Shown: positions 27,343 to 38,754, counted from the stretch's first letter. The stretch is 64,000 bases of DNA from Gammaproteobacteria bacterium (GCA_018401885.1 JAGYKB010000010.1:1-64000), one strand, 5' to 3'. A program made the numbers and translations. Notes: generated by a model from the sequence alone, not told the origin.

Positions 27343-28341
27343 TTAAGCAGCGCGATCGTCGGACTTGAGGCTCGATGGAGGCCAGTTTTCTAGACGTAGA
27401 CCCAAAGAGAGTCCTCGAGTAGCCAACACATCTTTGATTTCTGTGAGCGACTTCTTACCGAGGTTAGGAGTCTTCAACAGTTCTACTTCGGTGCGCTGAA
27501 TGAGATCACCGATGTAGTAAATATCTTCGGCCTTGAGGCAGTTAGCAGAGCGAACAGTTAACTCAAGGTCATCAACCGGACGAAGTAGAATAGGGTCTAT
27601 CTCGTCTTCGGCTTTAGTTGCCTCAGGCACGATTTCACTGTGCAGGTCGACAAACACGGCAAGCTGATGCTGCAGTATCGTTGCCGCACGACGAATCGCC
27701 TCTTCAGGATCGATTGTGCCGTTTGTCTCAAGATCAATAACAAGTTTGTCGAGGTCAGTACGCTGCTCAACACGAGCGGCATCCACGGAGTAGGACACAC
27801 GTAGCACCGGGCTGTAGGACGCGTCGAGCAACAGTTTACCCACGGCTCGTGTCTCATCGTCGTCGCTGCTGCGGCTATCCGCAGGTGAATATCCTCGGCC
27901 TTTACGGATCGTAAGCCGCATGTTCAGCTCGCCATTCTTATTTAGGTTGGCGATAACGTGTTCAGGGTTAACGATTTCAACGCTGCCGTCCGATACGATA
28001 TCACCGGCAGTGACAACGCCTGTACCCTTCTTATTAATCGTTACAACAACTTCGTCTTTCTCGTTTAGCACTACTGCAATGCCTTTGAGATTCAGAAGAA
28101 TCTCGATGACGTCTTCGCGGACGCCCTCGATTGTGCTGTATTCGTGTACTACGCCATCGATCTCTACTTCTTCGACCGCACTACCGGGCATAGAGGAAAG
28201 CAAAATGCGACGCAGCGCATTGCCTAGGGTGTGACCGAATCCGCGCTCAAGCGGCTCTAGGACAACCTTCGAACGACACTTGTCCACTTCATCGATCTGA
28301 ATATGCTGTGGCGTCAAAAAATCTGAAAGAGAAATTTGCAT
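27343..28341 (-). CDS. rpoA: RNA polymerase alpha subunit
   Basis: A 332-residue subunit with the N-terminal dimerisation domain ([26 protein letters not shown]) and the C-terminal DNA- and activator-binding domain ([10 protein letters not shown], then [16 protein letters not shown]). The arginine of RSANCLKAE, which binds UP elements in E. coli, is kept. I chose the ATG at 28341 because AAGGTGG lies just upstream and the protein then begins MQ like its homologues; a GTG at 28350 overlaps the ribosome-binding site. It lies between rpsD and rplQ, the standard alpha-operon order. Confidence 0.97.
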   Translation of the reverse strand: MQISLSDFLTPQHIQIDEVDKCRSKVVLEPLERGFGHTLGNALRRILLSSMPGSAVEEVEIDGVVHEYSTIEGVREDVIEILLNLKGIAVVLNEKDEVVVTINKKGTGVVTAGDIVSDGSVEIVNPEHVIANLNKNGELNMRLTIRKGRGYSPADSRSSDDDETRAVGKLLLDASYSPVLRVSYSVDAARVEQRTDLDKLVIDLETNGTIDPEEAIRRAATILQHQLAVFVDLHSEIVPEATKAEDEIDPILLRPVDDLELTVRSANCLKAEDIYYIGDLIQRTEVELLKTPNLGKKSLTEIKDVLATRGLSLGLRLENWPPSSLKSDDRAA

Positions 28342-28369
28342 GTAATCCACCTTCTGTGTGATTAGCTCA

Positions 28370-28990
28370 CTACTTCGAGTAAAGCTCGACGATTAGAGAC
28401 TCGTTGATCTCTGCAGGGAGGTCTTCGCGCTCTGGCTTGCGAGAGAAAGTGCCCTCGAGCTTAGCTGTGTCAACACTCACCCAATCGATCGCTGTGCGTT
28501 GAGCCGCCAGTTCGAGCGCAGACTTAATACGCAGCTGCGCCTTAGCCTTGGGCCGAATTGCAACCTTATCGCCCTCGCTGACCTGGTAAGACGCAATATT
28601 CACAACAGCGCCATTTACAGTGATTGATTTGTGCGCAACCAACTGACGCGACTCTGCACGCGTGCTACCAAAGCCCATGCGATATACAACGTTGTCTAGT
28701 CGACACTCAAGCAATTGCAGGAGGTTTTCACCGGTTGCGCCTTTGAGACGAGCAGCTTCCTTATAGTAGCCACGGAACTGCTTCTCGAGCACACCGTAGG
28801 TACGACGTACCTTCTGCTTCTCACGCAGCTGAACACCGTAATCCGACAGACGACCGCGACGCGCGCCGTGCTGACCAGGAATGGTCTCCGCTTTACACTT
28901 GCTATCTAAAGGACGAACGCCACTCTTGAGGAACAAATCCGTTCCTTCGCGACGTGAAAGCTTTAACTTCGGGCCTAAATAACGGGCCAT
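28370..28990 (-). CDS. rpsD: 30S ribosomal protein S4
   Basis: A 206-residue primary 16S-binding protein, the same length as in E. coli. The S4 RNA-binding domain is visible as [30 protein letters not shown] (gap added). In E. coli S4 represses the alpha operon by binding the rpsM leader. The N-terminal [16 protein letters not shown] is typical. It follows rpsK by 51 bases and precedes rpoA by 28. Confidence 0.97.
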   Translation of the reverse strand: MARYLGPKLKLSRREGTDLFLKSGVRPLDSKCKAETIPGQHGARRGRLSDYGVQLREKQKVRRTYGVLEKQFRGYYKEAARLKGATGENLLQLLECRLDNVVYRMGFGSTRAESRQLVAHKSITVNGAVVNIASYQVSEGDKVAIRPKAKAQLRIKSALELAAQRTAIDWVSVDTAKLEGTFSRKPEREDLPAEINESLIVELYSK

Positions 28991-29041
28991 ATTCGGTCTC
29001 CTGTGCTCTTTGTTTCAGAAGAGCTTCTGATTGTGTTCGTA

Positions 29042-29437
29042 TTACACTCGACGCTTTTTAGGCGGCCTGCATCCATTGTGTGGGATTGGCGTGACATCAG
29101 TAATGTTGCCCACCTTTAAACCACAGTTGTTTAGCGCGCGAACCGCAGACTCGCGTCCTGGCCCTGGTCCATTGACCTTTACATCTAAGCTCTTAAGACC
29201 ATAAAGCTCTATCGCAGCTTTACCAGCTCGCTCTGCAGCGACCTGAGCAGCGAAAGGCGTGCTCTTCCTCGAACCACGGAATCCAGAACCACCGGCTGTC
29301 GCCCAGCTAAGAGCGTTACCCTGGCGATCAGCGATCGTGACGATCGTGTTATTGAACGAGGCGTGAATAAATGCAATTCCGTCGATGACAGGATTACGTG
29401 CTTTTTTCTTAGTCGATTTAGCTGCTGGCTTGGCCAT
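29042..29437 (-). CDS. rpsK: 30S ribosomal protein S11
   Basis: A 131-residue platform protein. [18 protein letters not shown] and the basic tail [10 protein letters not shown] are the S11 signatures; the central [12 protein letters not shown] is also typical. S11 helps form the mRNA exit and E-site platform. The gene lies 19 bases after rpsM in the alpha operon. Confidence 0.97.
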   Translation of the reverse strand: MAKPAAKSTKKKARNPVIDGIAFIHASFNNTIVTIADRQGNALSWATAGGSGFRGSRKSTPFAAQVAAERAGKAAIELYGLKSLDVKVNGPGPGRESAVRALNNCGLKVGNITDVTPIPHNGCRPPKKRRV

Positions 29438-29456
29438 AATAATTCCGTCTTACTGT

Positions 29457-29813
29457 TTACTTACGTATTGGCTTGCGTGGGCCCTTACGGGTGCGAGCAT
29501 TCGTTTTGGTGCGCTGACCACGAACCGGCAGCGAGCGACGGTGGCGAATACCACGGTTACAGCCTAGGTCCATTAGACGCTTGATGTTCATCGACACTTC
29601 GCGACGAAGATCACCTTCTACCGTTAGGTTACCAATCTCGTTACGTAGCGTATCAAGCTCTTCAGGGCTTAGCTCGCCAGTCTTAGAGTTTGGGGCGATT
29701 CCAGTTTTTTCACAGATCGCGCTAGCTGTAGTTGGTCCAATACCATAAACATACCGTAGCGAAATCACGATATGCTTGTTATCTGGAATGTTTACACCGG
29801 CAATACGTGCCAT
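29457..29813 (-). CDS. rpsM: 30S ribosomal protein S13
   Basis: A 118-residue head protein that contacts the P-site tRNA with its basic tail ([15 protein letters not shown]). The N-terminal [19 protein letters not shown] is typical, followed by the helix-two-turns-helix [12 protein letters not shown]. It is the first 30S gene of the alpha operon after rpmJ. In E. coli the S4 repressor binds near this start; the 61-base gap upstream could hold such a site. Confidence 0.97.
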   Translation of the reverse strand: MARIAGVNIPDNKHIVISLRYVYGIGPTTASAICEKTGIAPNSKTGELSPEELDTLRNEIGNLTVEGDLRREVSMNIKRLMDLGCNRGIRHRRSLPVRGQRTKTNARTRKGPRKPIRK

Positions 29814-29874
29814 ATTAACTCCGTTCTCTCTGTTTACTCGCTAGACCCTTAGGCCGCAGCTTTTGCAATTAGTG

Positions 29875-29991
29875 TTAGCCCTGACGTTGCTTGTGTCGCG
29901 GCTCTGAGCTGCAGATGACGCGAACGGCACCATTACGCTTGATTACCTTGCAGTTACGGCAGATCTTTTTTACAGACGCTCTTACTTTCAT
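29875..29991 (-). CDS. rpmJ: 50S ribosomal protein L36
   Basis: A 38-residue protein read directly from the sequence between secY and rpsM: it starts [17 protein letters not shown] and ends RHKQRQG. The zinc-ribbon ligands are present (C11, C14, C27, H32), so this is the zinc-binding form. L36 packs against 23S rRNA near the factor-binding site. Its position directly after secY is the usual one in Gammaproteobacteria. Confidence 0.95.
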   Translation of the reverse strand: MKVRASVKKICRNCKVIKRNGAVRVICSSEPRHKQRQG

Positions 29992-30040
29992 GGTTGTCTC
30001 CGTTATCTTTTCTCACCGCGCTCCGCGCGACAAGACAATC

Positions 30041-31366
30041 TTAAATTCCGCTGCGGCCGTAGTTGCCCAGTTTCGACTTCTTCATTAACGAATCGTACTG
30101 ATGCGACATCAAGTGCGACTGAACCTGCGACCAGAAGTCCATGGTGACGACCACGGAAATCAGAAGCGCCGTGCCGCCCAGGTTGAAGGGCACGTTAGCG
30201 AACATCTGCATAAAGTTCGGTAGCAAACACACAAGTGTAATGTAGATTGCACCAAACATCGTGAGACGGGTAATCACACCGTCAATGTACTTTGCAGTAT
30301 GCTCACCTGGGCGAATCCCAGGGATAAACGCACCTGACCGCTTCAGGTTTTCGGCTACATCGCGAGGATTGAATACCAGAGCTGTGTAGAAGAAACAGAA
30401 GAAGATGATCATGGCGCTAAAAATGATTATGTATAGCGGCTGACCTGGCCCAATCAGGAACGCCAACTCCGCAAGCCACTCTGAACCATCGGCTTGGCCG
30501 AACCACTGCGCGATAGAGGCAGGGAACAATAAAATACTGCTCGCGAAAATCGCAGGAATCACACCTGCCATATTGATTTTCAGCGGTAGGTGACTAGCCT
30601 GAGCCTGATACATTTTTCGGCCTTGCTGGCGTTTGGCATAGTTCACGGTGATTCTGCGCTGTGCTCGCTCGACATAAACGATAACGGCTATGACGCCAAC
30701 CGCGATGAGCCCCACCACCATCAACAGCACGCCGTTGATTTGACCCTCGTAGGCCTGCTGCAGTGAAGTACCTATCGCAGCAGGAAATCCTGCAACGATG
30801 CCCGCAAAAATCAGCATTGAAATTCCGTTACCGATGCCCTTTTCAGTAATCTGCTCGCCGAGCCACATCATAAACATAGCGCCCGTAACCAGCGATACTA
30901 CGGCCGTTAGCGTAAATGCGGGGCCAGGATTATACGCCATTGGGGCAAGCAGGCCTACTGCCATCCCTGTACCTTGAATAGTTGCAAGAGCCAACGCACC
31001 GTAGCGCGTGTACTGCGATATCTTGCGACGACCAGACTCACCCTCTTTCTTGAGTTGGTCGAGATGTGGGCTCACTGCAGTCAACAACTGCATGATGATG
31101 CTCGCCGAAATGTAAGGCATGATTCCAAGAGCGACGATACTCATGCGCTCAAGTGCACCACCACCAAACATGTTGATCATGTCTGTAAAAGTACCTTCCT
31201 GCTGGGCAAAAAACGCCGCCAACTGAAGAGGGTCGATTCCTGGCACCGGTATATGTGTACCGATTCGGTAGACAAAGATAGCAAACAAGAGAAACAGCAG
31301 GCGCGACTTAAGCTCGCCCAAGCCGGCGCCTATATTCTCTGGATTTATGTTCGGTTTGTTTGCCAT
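30041..31366 (-). CDS. secY: Preprotein translocase subunit SecY
   Basis: A 441-residue inner-membrane channel protein with ten membrane helices, the same size as in E. coli. [14 protein letters not shown] and [18 protein letters not shown] in the cytoplasmic loops are the family's ribosome- and SecA-contact regions. With SecE (encoded at 57.7 kb) and SecG it forms the Sec channel for protein export. It ends the spc operon, 60 bases after rplO. Confidence 0.97.
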   Translation of the reverse strand: MANKPNINPENIGAGLGELKSRLLFLLFAIFVYRIGTHIPVPGIDPLQLAAFFAQQEGTFTDMINMFGGGALERMSIVALGIMPYISASIIMQLLTAVSPHLDQLKKEGESGRRKISQYTRYGALALATIQGTGMAVGLLAPMAYNPGPAFTLTAVVSLVTGAMFMMWLGEQITEKGIGNGISMLIFAGIVAGFPAAIGTSLQQAYEGQINGVLLMVVGLIAVGVIAVIVYVERAQRRITVNYAKRQQGRKMYQAQASHLPLKINMAGVIPAIFASSILLFPASIAQWFGQADGSEWLAELAFLIGPGQPLYIIIFSAMIIFFCFFYTALVFNPRDVAENLKRSGAFIPGIRPGEHTAKYIDGVITRLTMFGAIYITLVCLLPNFMQMFANVPFNLGGTALLISVVVTMDFWSQVQSHLMSHQYDSLMKKSKLGNYGRSGI

Positions 31367-31426
31367 CTAATCGTATTAACTCTTAGTAACTCTCAATTGG
31401 TTCGCACGGTACTTCTGATAATGAGC

Positions 31427-31930
31427 TTACGCGTCGGCAGCTTGATCAGCTTTAGGTGCTTTCTTAGGCAGCTTCTTAACCTTAGGCATGACTTCTTCGT
31501 CGATGACCTTGCCACCTGCCGCTTCGATCGCAGCACGCGCGCCCTTCGTCGCGCCGATACCCTTAAGGGTGACAGCCTTGGTCACGTCACCAGATAGCAT
31601 AACCTTCGCCCGCTTGATATTAGCCGTAACAAGGTTTGCCTTGCGCAGTACGTCTAGATCGATCACGTCCGCCTCGAGCTTGTTCAACTCGGAAGTACGG
31701 ATCTCAGCCATGCCGCGGCCAACACGAGAGCTGAAGCCGTACTTAGGAAGACGCATTTGCAAAGGCATTTGACCGCCTTCGAAACCTGGACGCACGGTAC
31801 CGCCGCTGCGAGACTTCTGTCCCTTGTGACCTGAGCCCGATGTCTTGCCTGAGCCGCTACCGATTCCGCGACCTACGCGCTTCGCTGGCTTATTGCTGCC
31901 TGGCGCTGGGCTTAATGTATTGAGATGCAT
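31427..31930 (-). CDS. rplO: 50S ribosomal protein L15
   Basis: A 167-residue late-assembly large-subunit protein. The N-terminal glycine-rich RNA-binding segment [19 protein letters not shown] is diagnostic. It is about 23 residues longer than in E. coli because of a lysine- and alanine-rich tail ([16 protein letters not shown]). It lies between rpmD and secY. Confidence 0.96.
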   Translation of the reverse strand: MHLNTLSPAPGSNKPAKRVGRGIGSGSGKTSGSGHKGQKSRSGGTVRPGFEGGQMPLQMRLPKYGFSSRVGRGMAEIRTSELNKLEADVIDLDVLRKANLVTANIKRAKVMLSGDVTKAVTLKGIGATKGARAAIEAAGGKVIDEEVMPKVKKLPKKAPKADQAADA

Positions 31931-31940
31931 GTCGAACCCC

Positions 31941-32120
31941 TTAAACTACGGTCAGCATATAGCTAATCTTGTTAATCATTCCACGCACGGCAGGAGTATC
32001 CTCCACCTCGACGGATTGATGCATACGTCGCAGACCTAAACCCTGCAAGCACAGCTTGTGCTTGGGAAGGGCGCCGATCGGACTGCGCACGAGTTTGACT
32101 GTGACTGTCTTCTTCGCCAT
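31941..32120 (-). CDS. rpmD: 50S ribosomal protein L30
   Basis: A 59-residue protein read directly between rplO and rpsE. It starts [16 protein letters not shown] and contains the L30 helix [12 protein letters not shown] and [15 protein letters not shown] tail, matching the E. coli size of 59. It starts four bases after the rpsE stop and ends ten bases before rplO. Confidence 0.95.
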   Translation of the reverse strand: MAKKTVTVKLVRSPIGALPKHKLCLQGLGLRRMHQSVEVEDTPAVRGMINKISYMLTVV

Positions 32121-32124
32121 TTTT

Positions 32125-32634
32125 CTACCCTACTAATTCTTCGACTGATTTGCCGCGCTTAGCCGCGATTTCGTCCGGCGACTGCATGTCACGTAAGCCA
32201 TTAAAGGTCGCGCGCACTACGTTAACCGGGTTGGTAGAGCCGTAACATTTTGCCAGGACATTCTGAACGCCGGCGAGTTCGAGGATTGAACGCATTGCAC
32301 CACCTGCGATTACGCCAGTACCCTCAGAAGCAGGCTGCATGTAAATCTTAGAAGCGCCATGACGGGCTTTAACTGCGTACTGCAGCGTAGTGCCGTCGAG
32401 ATCAACCGAGATCATGTTGCGACGCGCCGATTCCATCGCCTTCTGGATGGCCAAAGGTACTTCGCGCGCCTTGCCACGACCGAAACCCACTCGACCGTTG
32501 CCGTCACCGACTGCTGTTAGAGCAGTAAAGCTGAAGATGCGTCCACCCTTAACCACCTTAGATACGCGGTTAACTTGGATGAGCTTCTCTTGCATGCCCT
32601 CTTCGTTCTTATTGGAATCGTCTTTGTACGCCAT
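32125..32634 (-). CDS. rpsE: 30S ribosomal protein S5
   Basis: A 169-residue protein of the mRNA entry site. [17 protein letters not shown] and the following AIQKA helix are the S5 double-stranded RNA-binding signature. [18 protein letters not shown], where spectinomycin-resistance changes occur in E. coli, is of the ordinary sensitive type as far as I can judge. It lies 11 bases after rplR. Confidence 0.96.
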   Translation of the reverse strand: MAYKDDSNKNEEGMQEKLIQVNRVSKVVKGGRIFSFTALTAVGDGNGRVGFGRGKAREVPLAIQKAMESARRNMISVDLDGTTLQYAVKARHGASKIYMQPASEGTGVIAGGAMRSILELAGVQNVLAKCYGSTNPVNVVRATFNGLRDMQSPDEIAAKRGKSVEELVG

Positions 32635-32645
32635 AGTAAAAACCC

Positions 32646-32999
32646 TTAAAAATCTAGTCCGCCAGCACGTGCCGCGTCGGCTAATGCCTTAACGCGTCCG
32701 TGATAGGCATAGCCCGAGCGATCAAACGCTACTTTTTCGATGCCTGCGGCTTTCGCGCGCTCGGCTATAAGTGTGCCGATCTTGCTCGCCGCGTCGACGT
32801 TACCGGTAGCGCCACCACGGAGGTCTTTCTCAACAGTTGAAGCTGACGCCAGTACCTGGTCGCCACTCGCCGAGATAACCTGAGCGTAAATATGTCGTGG
32901 TGAGCGATAAACCGACAGACGGTTAACGCGCAGCTCACTGATCTTTGCTCTTGCTCTCTTTGCTCGCCTTAGACGAGCTATTTTCTTAACGCTGCTCAT
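32646..32999 (-). CDS. rplR: 50S ribosomal protein L18
   Basis: A 117-residue 5S rRNA-binding protein, the same size as in E. coli. The basic N terminus ([15 protein letters not shown]) and [18 protein letters not shown] are typical, and the C terminus [20 protein letters not shown] completes the signature. It starts ten bases after the rplF stop in the spc operon. Confidence 0.96.
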   Translation of the reverse strand: MSSVKKIARLRRAKRARAKISELRVNRLSVYRSPRHIYAQVISASGDQVLASASTVEKDLRGGATGNVDAASKIGTLIAERAKAAGIEKVAFDRSGYAYHGRVKALADAARAGGLDF

Positions 33000-33009
33000 A
33001 GCTTATGAC

Positions 33010-33543
33010 CTATTTCTTCTTGGCTTCTTTTCTGAATACGCGCTCATCTGCGTAACGAACACCCTTGCCTTTATATGGCTCTGGCGGACGGAAGTCTCTG
33101 ATCTCAGCAGCGACCTGACCCACTTGCTGCTTGTCCACACCAGAAATAATAATTTCAGTCTGCGTAGGCGTCTCAGCGGTTACGCCTTCAGGAAGCGCGT
33201 AATCGATAGGATGCGAGAAACCTAGCGTGAGATTGACGCTCTTGCCCTCGGCCTTGGCGCGGTAGCCAACACCCTGGAGCTCAAGTTTCTTCTGAAAGCC
33301 TTCACTTACCCCTGTCACCATATTCGCGACGAGTGACCGGAAAGTACCTGACATAGCTTTCGCTTGGCGCGATTCGTCTTTCGCGACAACCTGCAAGACG
33401 TCTCCGTCCTGAGATACGCCAACAAGGCTATGTAATTCCAGCTGCAGGTTTCCCCTGCCGCCTTTAACCGAAACAGTCGTGTCGGTCAGTGTTGTTTCTA
33501 CGCCCTTCGGTAATACGATAGGGTTTTTCGCTACTCTAGACAT
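33010..33543 (-). CDS. rplF: 50S ribosomal protein L6
   Basis: A 177-residue protein at the base of the L7/L12 stalk with two repeated L6 domains (about residues 10-80 and 90-165). The C-terminal signature [14 protein letters not shown] is complete. The length equals that of E. coli L6. It lies 51 bases after rpsH. Confidence 0.97.
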   Translation of the reverse strand: MSRVAKNPIVLPKGVETTLTDTTVSVKGGRGNLQLELHSLVGVSQDGDVLQVVAKDESRQAKAMSGTFRSLVANMVTGVSEGFQKKLELQGVGYRAKAEGKSVNLTLGFSHPIDYALPEGVTAETPTQTEIIISGVDKQQVGQVAAEIRDFRPPEPYKGKGVRYADERVFRKEAKKK

Positions 33544-33594
33544 ATTTATGCTCTGCTTAAAAAACTCAGCTCTACACGGAGCACCAATTTTCGG

Positions 33595-33990
33595 TTAGAA
33601 AACGGTGCAGAGTACCTCACCACCGAGACCGGCAGCGCGCGCTTGCTTGTCTGTCATCAAGCCCTTGTTCGTAGAAACAATCGCTACGCCAAGTCCAGCT
33701 CGATTCGTAGGTAGATTCTCGCTACCCTTGTAGTTACGTAAGCCAGGTCGACTAACGCGCTTAATCTCTTCGATAACCGGCTTGCCTGCATAATACTTAA
33801 GATCAACCGTCAACTGCGGCTTACCTTCAACATCGGTTACTTCGTAACCTGCAATGTAGCCTTCGTCCTGAAGCACTTGGCTTAGGGCTTGTTTGATCTT
33901 AGACGCTGGGCAAGCAACAGTAGGCAGCTTTGCCATTTGTGCGTTGCGGATGCGAGTTAAGAAGTCTGCAATCGGATCTGACATGCTCAT
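33595..33990 (-). CDS. rpsH: 30S ribosomal protein S8
   Basis: A 131-residue central 16S-binding protein. [16 protein letters not shown] at the start and the C-terminal [20 protein letters not shown] are diagnostic. In E. coli S8 represses the spc operon by binding the rplX-rplE message. The frame opens with MSMSDP, so either of the two closely spaced ATGs (33990 or 33984) may be used. Confidence 0.96.
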   Translation of the reverse strand: MSMSDPIADFLTRIRNAQMAKLPTVACPASKIKQALSQVLQDEGYIAGYEVTDVEGKPQLTVDLKYYAGKPVIEEIKRVSRPGLRNYKGSENLPTNRAGLGVAIVSTNKGLMTDKQARAAGLGGEVLCTVF

Positions 33991-34004
33991 AATACTTCTC
34001 CCGC

Positions 34005-34310
34005 TTACCAGCTAGCCTTAGTTAGACCAGGCACGTCACCACGCATCGCGGCTTCGCGAAGCTTGTTACGGCATAGACCAAATTTACGATAGACGCCGTG
34101 CGGACGTCCGGTGATACGACAACGCAGAACCTGACGAACCGGGCTCGAATCGCGTGGCAGTTTCTGGAACTTCACCTGCGCTTCCCACTTAGCTTCTTCG
34201 CTCGCGTCGGCATCATTTAAGATAGCCTTCAGAGCCGCGCGCTTGGCGGCGAACTTCGCAACCAGCTTTGCTCGCTTGGTTTCCCGCTCGATCATGGAGG
34301 TTTTCGCCAT
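34005..34310 (-). CDS. rpsN: 30S ribosomal protein S14
   Basis: A 101-residue S14 of the long, zinc-free type: the paired CxxC motifs of the short zinc form are absent, with only single cysteines in [10 protein letters not shown] and GLCRNKLRE. The length matches E. coli. It lies one base after rplE and 14 before rpsH, in the usual spc order. Confidence 0.97.
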   Translation of the reverse strand: MAKTSMIERETKRAKLVAKFAAKRAALKAILNDADASEEAKWEAQVKFQKLPRDSSPVRQVLRCRITGRPHGVYRKFGLCRNKLREAAMRGDVPGLTKASW

Positions 34311-34311
34311 C

Positions 34312-34878
34312 TTAAGACTCCTTAGCTTCGGCAGTCACGGTTCCACGGAAGGGGAAACGCATTGCTGCCAATAGCGCACGACCTTCGTCGTCAGTTTGCG
34401 CTGTAGTTGTAATAGTAATGTCGAGACCGCGCAGAGCGTCGATCTTGTCGTAGTCGATTTCTGGGAAAATGATCTGCTCAGTCACCCCCATGGCAAAGTT
34501 GCCACGTCCATCGAACGCCTTCGGGCTAAGGCCGCGGAAGTCACGAATACGAGGAATTGCGATATCGACTAAACGCTCAAGGAACTCATACATACGCTCG
34601 CCGCGCAGGGTCACCTTAAGACCAACTGGCCATCCTTCACGGATCTTGAAACCCGCGATTGATTTGCGCGCCTTAGTGACAACAACTTTCTGACCAGAGA
34701 TCTTGGTTAGATCCTCGGCAGCGCTCTCGAGTACTTTTTTATCCGTAACGGCTTCACCCAGACCCATGTTCAAAACCACCTTAGTGATCTTTGGCACGCG
34801 CATTGGATTAGCGAAACCGAACTGCTCTTGGAGAGCCGGGACTGCTTGCTGCTTATATAATTCTCTAAACTGAGCCAT
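34312..34878 (-). CDS. rplE: 50S ribosomal protein L5
   Basis: A 188-residue 5S rRNA-binding protein of the central protuberance. [15 protein letters not shown] and [16 protein letters not shown] are the L5 signatures. I chose the ATG at 34878 because GGTAGG lies nine bases upstream and homologues begin MA; a TTG nine bases further up is unlikely. It is slightly longer than the 179 residues of E. coli. Confidence 0.96.
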   Translation of the reverse strand: MAQFRELYKQQAVPALQEQFGFANPMRVPKITKVVLNMGLGEAVTDKKVLESAAEDLTKISGQKVVVTKARKSIAGFKIREGWPVGLKVTLRGERMYEFLERLVDIAIPRIRDFRGLSPKAFDGRGNFAMGVTEQIIFPEIDYDKIDALRGLDITITTTAQTDDEGRALLAAMRFPFRGTVTAEAKES

Positions 34879-34898
34879 GCTTGGCAACCTACCGATAA

Positions 34899-35213
34899 TT
34901 AGACTAAATCTGAACCATTCGACTTAAAGACACGCTTCTTCGCGCCGTCTTCAGCCACCTGAATAGCAACGCGATCTGCTTTGCCAGTCTCAGGATTGAA
35001 TATCGCTACGTTCGAAATATGTAGCGACGCTTCTTTTTCGATAATGCCGCCAGGCTGACCCGCATTTGGGTTTGGCTTGGTGTGGCGCTTAACCATATTG
35101 ACGCCAGCGACGATAACTCGATCACTACCGACAAGGCGTGAAATGCTTCCACGCTTACCCTTGTCCCTGCCGGTGATTACAATCACTTCGTCATCACGTT
35201 TCAGTTTACGCAT
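34899..35213 (-). CDS. rplX: 50S ribosomal protein L24
   Basis: A 104-residue assembly-initiating protein. It has the KOW motif near the start ([18 protein letters not shown]) and [20 protein letters not shown] in the middle. The length matches E. coli L24. It sits between rplN and rplE and starts 29 bases after the rplN stop. Confidence 0.97.
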   Translation of the reverse strand: MRKLKRDDEVIVITGRDKGKRGSISRLVGSDRVIVAGVNMVKRHTKPNPNAGQPGGIIEKEASLHISNVAIFNPETGKADRVAIQVAEDGAKKRVFKSNGSDLV

Positions 35214-35242
35214 GTTTGCCTCTGTCTCTTCTTACCTAGCGC

Positions 35243-35611
35243 TTAAAGTACTTCTGGCGCCAGTGAAATAATTCGCATGAATTTTTCTGTACGCAGCTCG
35301 CGAGTAACCGGGCCGAATACACGCGTACCAATAGGTGCGTTGTTTGCGTTAAGAAGAATCGCTGCGTTGTCGTCGAACTTGATGAGTGAACCGTCTTGAC
35401 GACGTACACCACTCTTAGTGCGAACAACTAGTGCAGTCAAAACCTGACCCTTCTTTACTTTACCGCGCGGAATCGCTTCCTTAACGGTGACCTTAATGAC
35501 GTCGCCGATGCGTGCGTAGCGACGGTGTGAACCGCCCAACACCTTGATACACATAACTCGTCGAGCGCCGCTGTTATCTGCGACTTCTAAGTATGACTGC
35601 ACTTGAATCAT
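35243..35611 (-). CDS. rplN: 50S ribosomal protein L14
   Basis: A 122-residue protein at the subunit interface. [27 protein letters not shown] (gap added) is the L14 signature, and the C-terminal [24 protein letters not shown] is typical. The length is close to the 123 of E. coli. It is the first gene of the spc operon, 85 bases after rpsQ; I see no clear promoter in that gap. Confidence 0.97.
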   Translation of the reverse strand: MIQVQSYLEVADNSGARRVMCIKVLGGSHRRYARIGDVIKVTVKEAIPRGKVKKGQVLTALVVRTKSGVRRQDGSLIKFDDNAAILLNANNAPIGTRVFGPVTRELRTEKFMRIISLAPEVL

Positions 35612-35696
35612 CGATTCGCTCCATCAGTTACCTGCTAAGGCGGGCAACGATTCTCTACCTAAATTCTTGTTAAACCGCGGCGGGAAAATCCCAGCC

Positions 35697-35969
35697 TTAA
35701 ACTTGTGTTGCGCGCTCGTCTATCGAGACCAAAGCCCAAGACTTAGTCTTGGAAAGGGGTCTAACTTCCTGAATAGTTACCGAATCACCGGGCATGCACT
35801 CATTTTTTTCATCATGTGCATGGATCTTCGTAGATCGCTTGATGATTTTGCCGTAAACAGGGTGAGTCACCTTACGCTCAATAAGCACAACGATAGACTT
35901 ATCCATCTTGTTGCTAATGACCTTGCCCGAAGTAGTGCGAGCGGTTTTTTCGTTGCTTGTAGTTGACAT
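35697..35969 (-). CDS. rpsQ: 30S ribosomal protein S17
   Basis: A 90-residue primary 16S-binding protein with an OB fold. [19 protein letters not shown] and [13 protein letters not shown] are the signatures. It ends the S10 operon, two bases after rpmC. The N terminus is a few residues longer than in E. coli. Confidence 0.96.
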   Translation of the reverse strand: MSTTSNEKTARTTSGKVISNKMDKSIVVLIERKVTHPVYGKIIKRSTKIHAHDEKNECMPGDSVTIQEVRPLSKTKSWALVSIDERATQV

Positions 35970-35971
35970 AA

Positions 35972-36169
35972 CTATGAACCACTCTTTTGTTTTTCAGTGA
36001 TGATCGTTTTAACACGGGCGATATCACGCTTTAAGCCGCTCACTAAATGAACCTGACCTAACTGACCCGTTGCACTCTGCATACGGACATTGAACTGGTC
36101 CTTGAAGAGATCTTGCAATTGAGCCTGCAATTCCTCGACCGACTTTTCTCTCAATTCGCTCGCTTTCAT
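35972..36169 (-). CDS. rpmC: 50S ribosomal protein L29
   Basis: A 65-residue two-helix protein at the exit tunnel, next to L23. [18 protein letters not shown] at the start and the [10 protein letters not shown] tail are typical. Its start overlaps the last base of the rplP stop, indicating translational coupling. SRP and trigger factor dock near this protein. Confidence 0.96.
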   Translation of the reverse strand: MKASELREKSVEELQAQLQDLFKDQFNVRMQSATGQLGQVHLVSGLKRDIARVKTIITEKQKSGS

Positions 36170-36582
36170 TACATTACCGTCCGTTTAACGAAAGTCGTAT
36201 CGAAAGGAAGCTTCGACGCAGCTAGGCCAAACGCCTCGCGAGCAAGCTCCTCGTCAACGCCTTCGATCTCAAACATAATACGACCCGGCTGAATCTGGGC
36301 TACCCAGTACTCAACATTACCCTTACCTTTACCCTGACGAACCTCGAGAGGTTTACCGGTAATAGGCTTATCAGGAAACACACGGATCCAGATTTTTCCG
36401 CCACGCTTAACACGTCGCGTCATTGCGCGACGAGCTGCTTCAATTTGGCGGGCAGTTAGTCGACCACGCGAGACGGCTTTCAGACCGAACTCACCGAAAT
36501 CTACGTTGCTACCACGATGAGAGAGACCGCGGTTTCGACCTTTCATCATCTTGCGGAATTTTGTACGCTTTGGCTGTAACAC
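36169..36582 (-). CDS. rplP: 50S ribosomal protein L16
   Basis: A 137-residue protein near the A-site t[22 protein letters not shown] at the start and [20 protein letters not shown] are diagnostic. The arginine-rich [18 protein letters not shown] segment contacts 23S rRNA. It starts 12 bases after rpsC and overlaps rpmC by one base. Confidence 0.97.
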   Translation of the reverse strand: MLQPKRTKFRKMMKGRNRGLSHRGSNVDFGEFGLKAVSRGRLTARQIEAARRAMTRRVKRGGKIWIRVFPDKPITGKPLEVRQGKGKGNVEYWVAQIQPGRIMFEIEGVDEELAREAFGLAASKLPFDTTFVKRTVM

Positions 36583-36594
36583 GTCGCTTTACCT

Positions 36595-37263
36595 CTAGTT
36601 GGCTTTAGCTTGCGAAGGCACGATAGCCTTACCTAAATCCAGTATTTCACCCTTGAAGATCCAGACCTTAATACCGATGATGCCGTATGTAGTCGCTGCT
36701 TCGGCCGTCGCGTAGTCAATGTCGGCGCGCAATGTGTGCAGCGGCACTCGACCTTCGCGATACCACTCTGAGCGAGCGATTTCAGCACCGCCTAGGCGGC
36801 CTCCAACTTGAATCTTAATTCCCTCGGCGCCTTGGCGCATGGCGTTCTGAACTGCACGCTTCATAGCACGACGGAACATAACCCGACGCTCTAGCTGAGA
36901 AGCTACACCGTCAGCAACGAGCTGAGCATCGAGATCAGGTTTACGAATTTCTTCGATGTTAACCTGTACTGGAACGCCCATTTGCGCTGTCAGCGTGTTG
37001 CGAAGCTTCTCAACGTCTTCGCCTTTTTTACCGATCACGATACCAGGACGAGCCGTATAGACGGTTACCTTAGCAGTCTGCGCTGGGCGCTCGATCTCGA
37101 CCCGAGAAACAGACGCAGCGGCCAGTTTCTTCTTTACGAATTCTCTCACGCGAAGATCAACTAAGAGGTTGTCTGCGTAATCCTTTCCTTCGGCATACCA
37201 CGTAGAGGTATGTTTCTTGGTTATGCCAAGACGAATTCCAGTTGGATGTACTTTCTGACCCAT
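36595..37263 (-). CDS. rpsC: 30S ribosomal protein S3
   Basis: A 222-residue protein of the mRNA entry site with helicase activity in the intact ribosome. The KH domain carries [15 protein letters not shown], and the C-terminal domain [34 protein letters not shown] is the standard N terminus. It lies nine bases after rplV. Confidence 0.97.
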   Translation of the reverse strand: MGQKVHPTGIRLGITKKHTSTWYAEGKDYADNLLVDLRVREFVKKKLAAASVSRVEIERPAQTAKVTVYTARPGIVIGKKGEDVEKLRNTLTAQMGVPVQVNIEEIRKPDLDAQLVADGVASQLERRVMFRRAMKRAVQNAMRQGAEGIKIQVGGRLGGAEIARSEWYREGRVPLHTLRADIDYATAEAATTYGIIGIKVWIFKGEILDLGKAIVPSQAKAN

Positions 37264-37272
37264 CCGATACTC

Positions 37273-37605
37273 CTAGCTATCAGCGACCGTGATTGTTATA
37301 TGGCAAGAGCGCTTCAAAATTCGATCAGCTCGTCCCTTGGCTCGTGGCATGATGCGTTTCATCGTCATGCCTTCATCAACGCAGATCGTTGACACTTTCA
37401 ACTCATCAACGTCAGCGCCTTCGTTGTGCTCCGCGTTCGCGATAGCAGAATTCAGCACTTTCTTAATGAGCGCAGCACCTTTTTTAGGGCTGTAAGTCAG
37501 CAATAGCAGCGCTTCTTCCACCGCCTTGCCGCGAATCTGGTCTGCAACAAGTCGGGCTTTCTGAGCCGACATGCGCGCACCTTTTAATTTAGCTACAACT
37601 TCCAT
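37273..37605 (-). CDS. rplV: 50S ribosomal protein L22
   Basis: A 110-residue protein lining the exit tunnel; its long hairpin is visible as [19 protein letters not shown], the region where macrolide-resistance changes map in other bacteria. No duplication or deletion is apparent there. The length equals that of E. coli. It follows rpsS by 12 bases. Confidence 0.97.
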   Translation of the reverse strand: MEVVAKLKGARMSAQKARLVADQIRGKAVEEALLLLTYSPKKGAALIKKVLNSAIANAEHNEGADVDELKVSTICVDEGMTMKRIMPRAKGRADRILKRSCHITITVADS

Positions 37606-37617
37606 TTCAGCCCCCGA

Positions 37618-37890
37618 TTAGCGCGATTTCTTGTCAGCAACGTGACCTTTATAGGTACGCGTGACGGCGAACTCGCCCAATTTATGGCCAACCATGTCTT
37701 CATTGATGGAGACAGGTACGTGTTGCCGGCCATTGTGGACGGCGATTGTCAGACCGATCATATCGGGAGAAATCATCGAGCGTCGCGACCAAGTCTTGAT
37801 TGGGCGCTTGTCGTTGGCTTCAGCTGCGATCTGCACTTTTTTCATCAAGTGTAGGTCAATGAAGGGACCTTTTTTTAGTGAACGTGGCAC
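37618..37890 (-). CDS. rpsS: 30S ribosomal protein S19
   Basis: A 90-residue head protein that pairs with S13. [19 protein letters not shown] at the start and [20 protein letters not shown] near the end are diagnostic. It lies 16 bases after rplB in the S10 operon. Confidence 0.97.
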   Translation of the reverse strand: MPRSLKKGPFIDLHLMKKVQIAAEANDKRPIKTWSRRSMISPDMIGLTIAVHNGRQHVPVSINEDMVGHKLGEFAVTRTYKGHVADKKSR

Positions 37891-37906
37891 TGGCTATACC
37901 CCTACC

Positions 37907-38737
37907 TTAACGGCTTGAATTTCTGCGACGGACAATCATATTGTCAGTGCGCTTATTAGATCGTGTCTTGTAACCCTTAGTTGGCATACCCCAAGGTGAA
38001 ACTGGGTGACGGCCACCAGAGGTACGCCCTTCACCACCACCATGCGGGTGATCAACCGGGTTCATCGCGACACCACGAACGGTTGGGCGAACGCCTCTCC
38101 AGCGCTTCGCGCCGGCTTTACCGAGTTGACGAAGACTGTGTTCTGAGTTTGATACTTCGCCCAACACCGCGCGGCAGTCCGAGAGGACTTTGCGCATTTC
38201 GCCTGAGCGTAGACGTAGCGTTGCATAGGCACCCTCACGAGCGACCAGTTGCAATGATGTACCAGCGCTACGCGCGACCTGAGCACCCTTGCCTGGCTTG
38301 AGCTCGACACAGTGTACCGTGCTTCCTAGAGGCACATTGCGAAGTGGCAGACAGTTACCAACTTTAATGGCAGCATCGTCACCAGAAACGAGCGTATCGC
38401 CCGTCTTCACTTTGTTAGGCGCGATAATATAGGTGCGAACGCCGTCTGCGTAGAGCAGCAGAGCGATTAACGCAGAGCGGTTAGGATCATATTCCAGACG
38501 CTCTACCTTCGCAGGGATGCCATCACGGTTACGCTTGAAATCGATGATTCGGTACTTTTGCTTATGACCACCACCCGCGTGACGACGCGTGATGCGGCCG
38601 AGATTATTACGCCCACCTGTCTTAGACTTAGGCGCAGTCAAAGGCGCATATGGCGCACCCTTGTGCAGATCGTCATGCACGATTTTGATGACGTGACGGC
38701 GACCTGGTGAAGTAGGTTTACACTTTACAACTGGCAT
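37907..38737 (-). CDS. rplB: 50S ribosomal protein L2
   Basis: A 276-residue protein close to the peptidyl transferase centre. The invariant [14 protein letters not shown] loop with its functional histidine is intact, as is the basic C terminus ([12 protein letters not shown]). [16 protein letters not shown] is the usual N terminus. It follows rplW by 17 bases. Confidence 0.97.
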   Translation of the reverse strand: MPVVKCKPTSPGRRHVIKIVHDDLHKGAPYAPLTAPKSKTGGRNNLGRITRRHAGGGHKQKYRIIDFKRNRDGIPAKVERLEYDPNRSALIALLLYADGVRTYIIAPNKVKTGDTLVSGDDAAIKVGNCLPLRNVPLGSTVHCVELKPGKGAQVARSAGTSLQLVAREGAYATLRLRSGEMRKVLSDCRAVLGEVSNSEHSLRQLGKAGAKRWRGVRPTVRGVAMNPVDHPHGGGEGRTSGGRHPVSPWGMPTKGYKTRSNKRTDNMIVRRRNSSR

Positions 38738-38754
38738 GACTATTCCCTACCTCT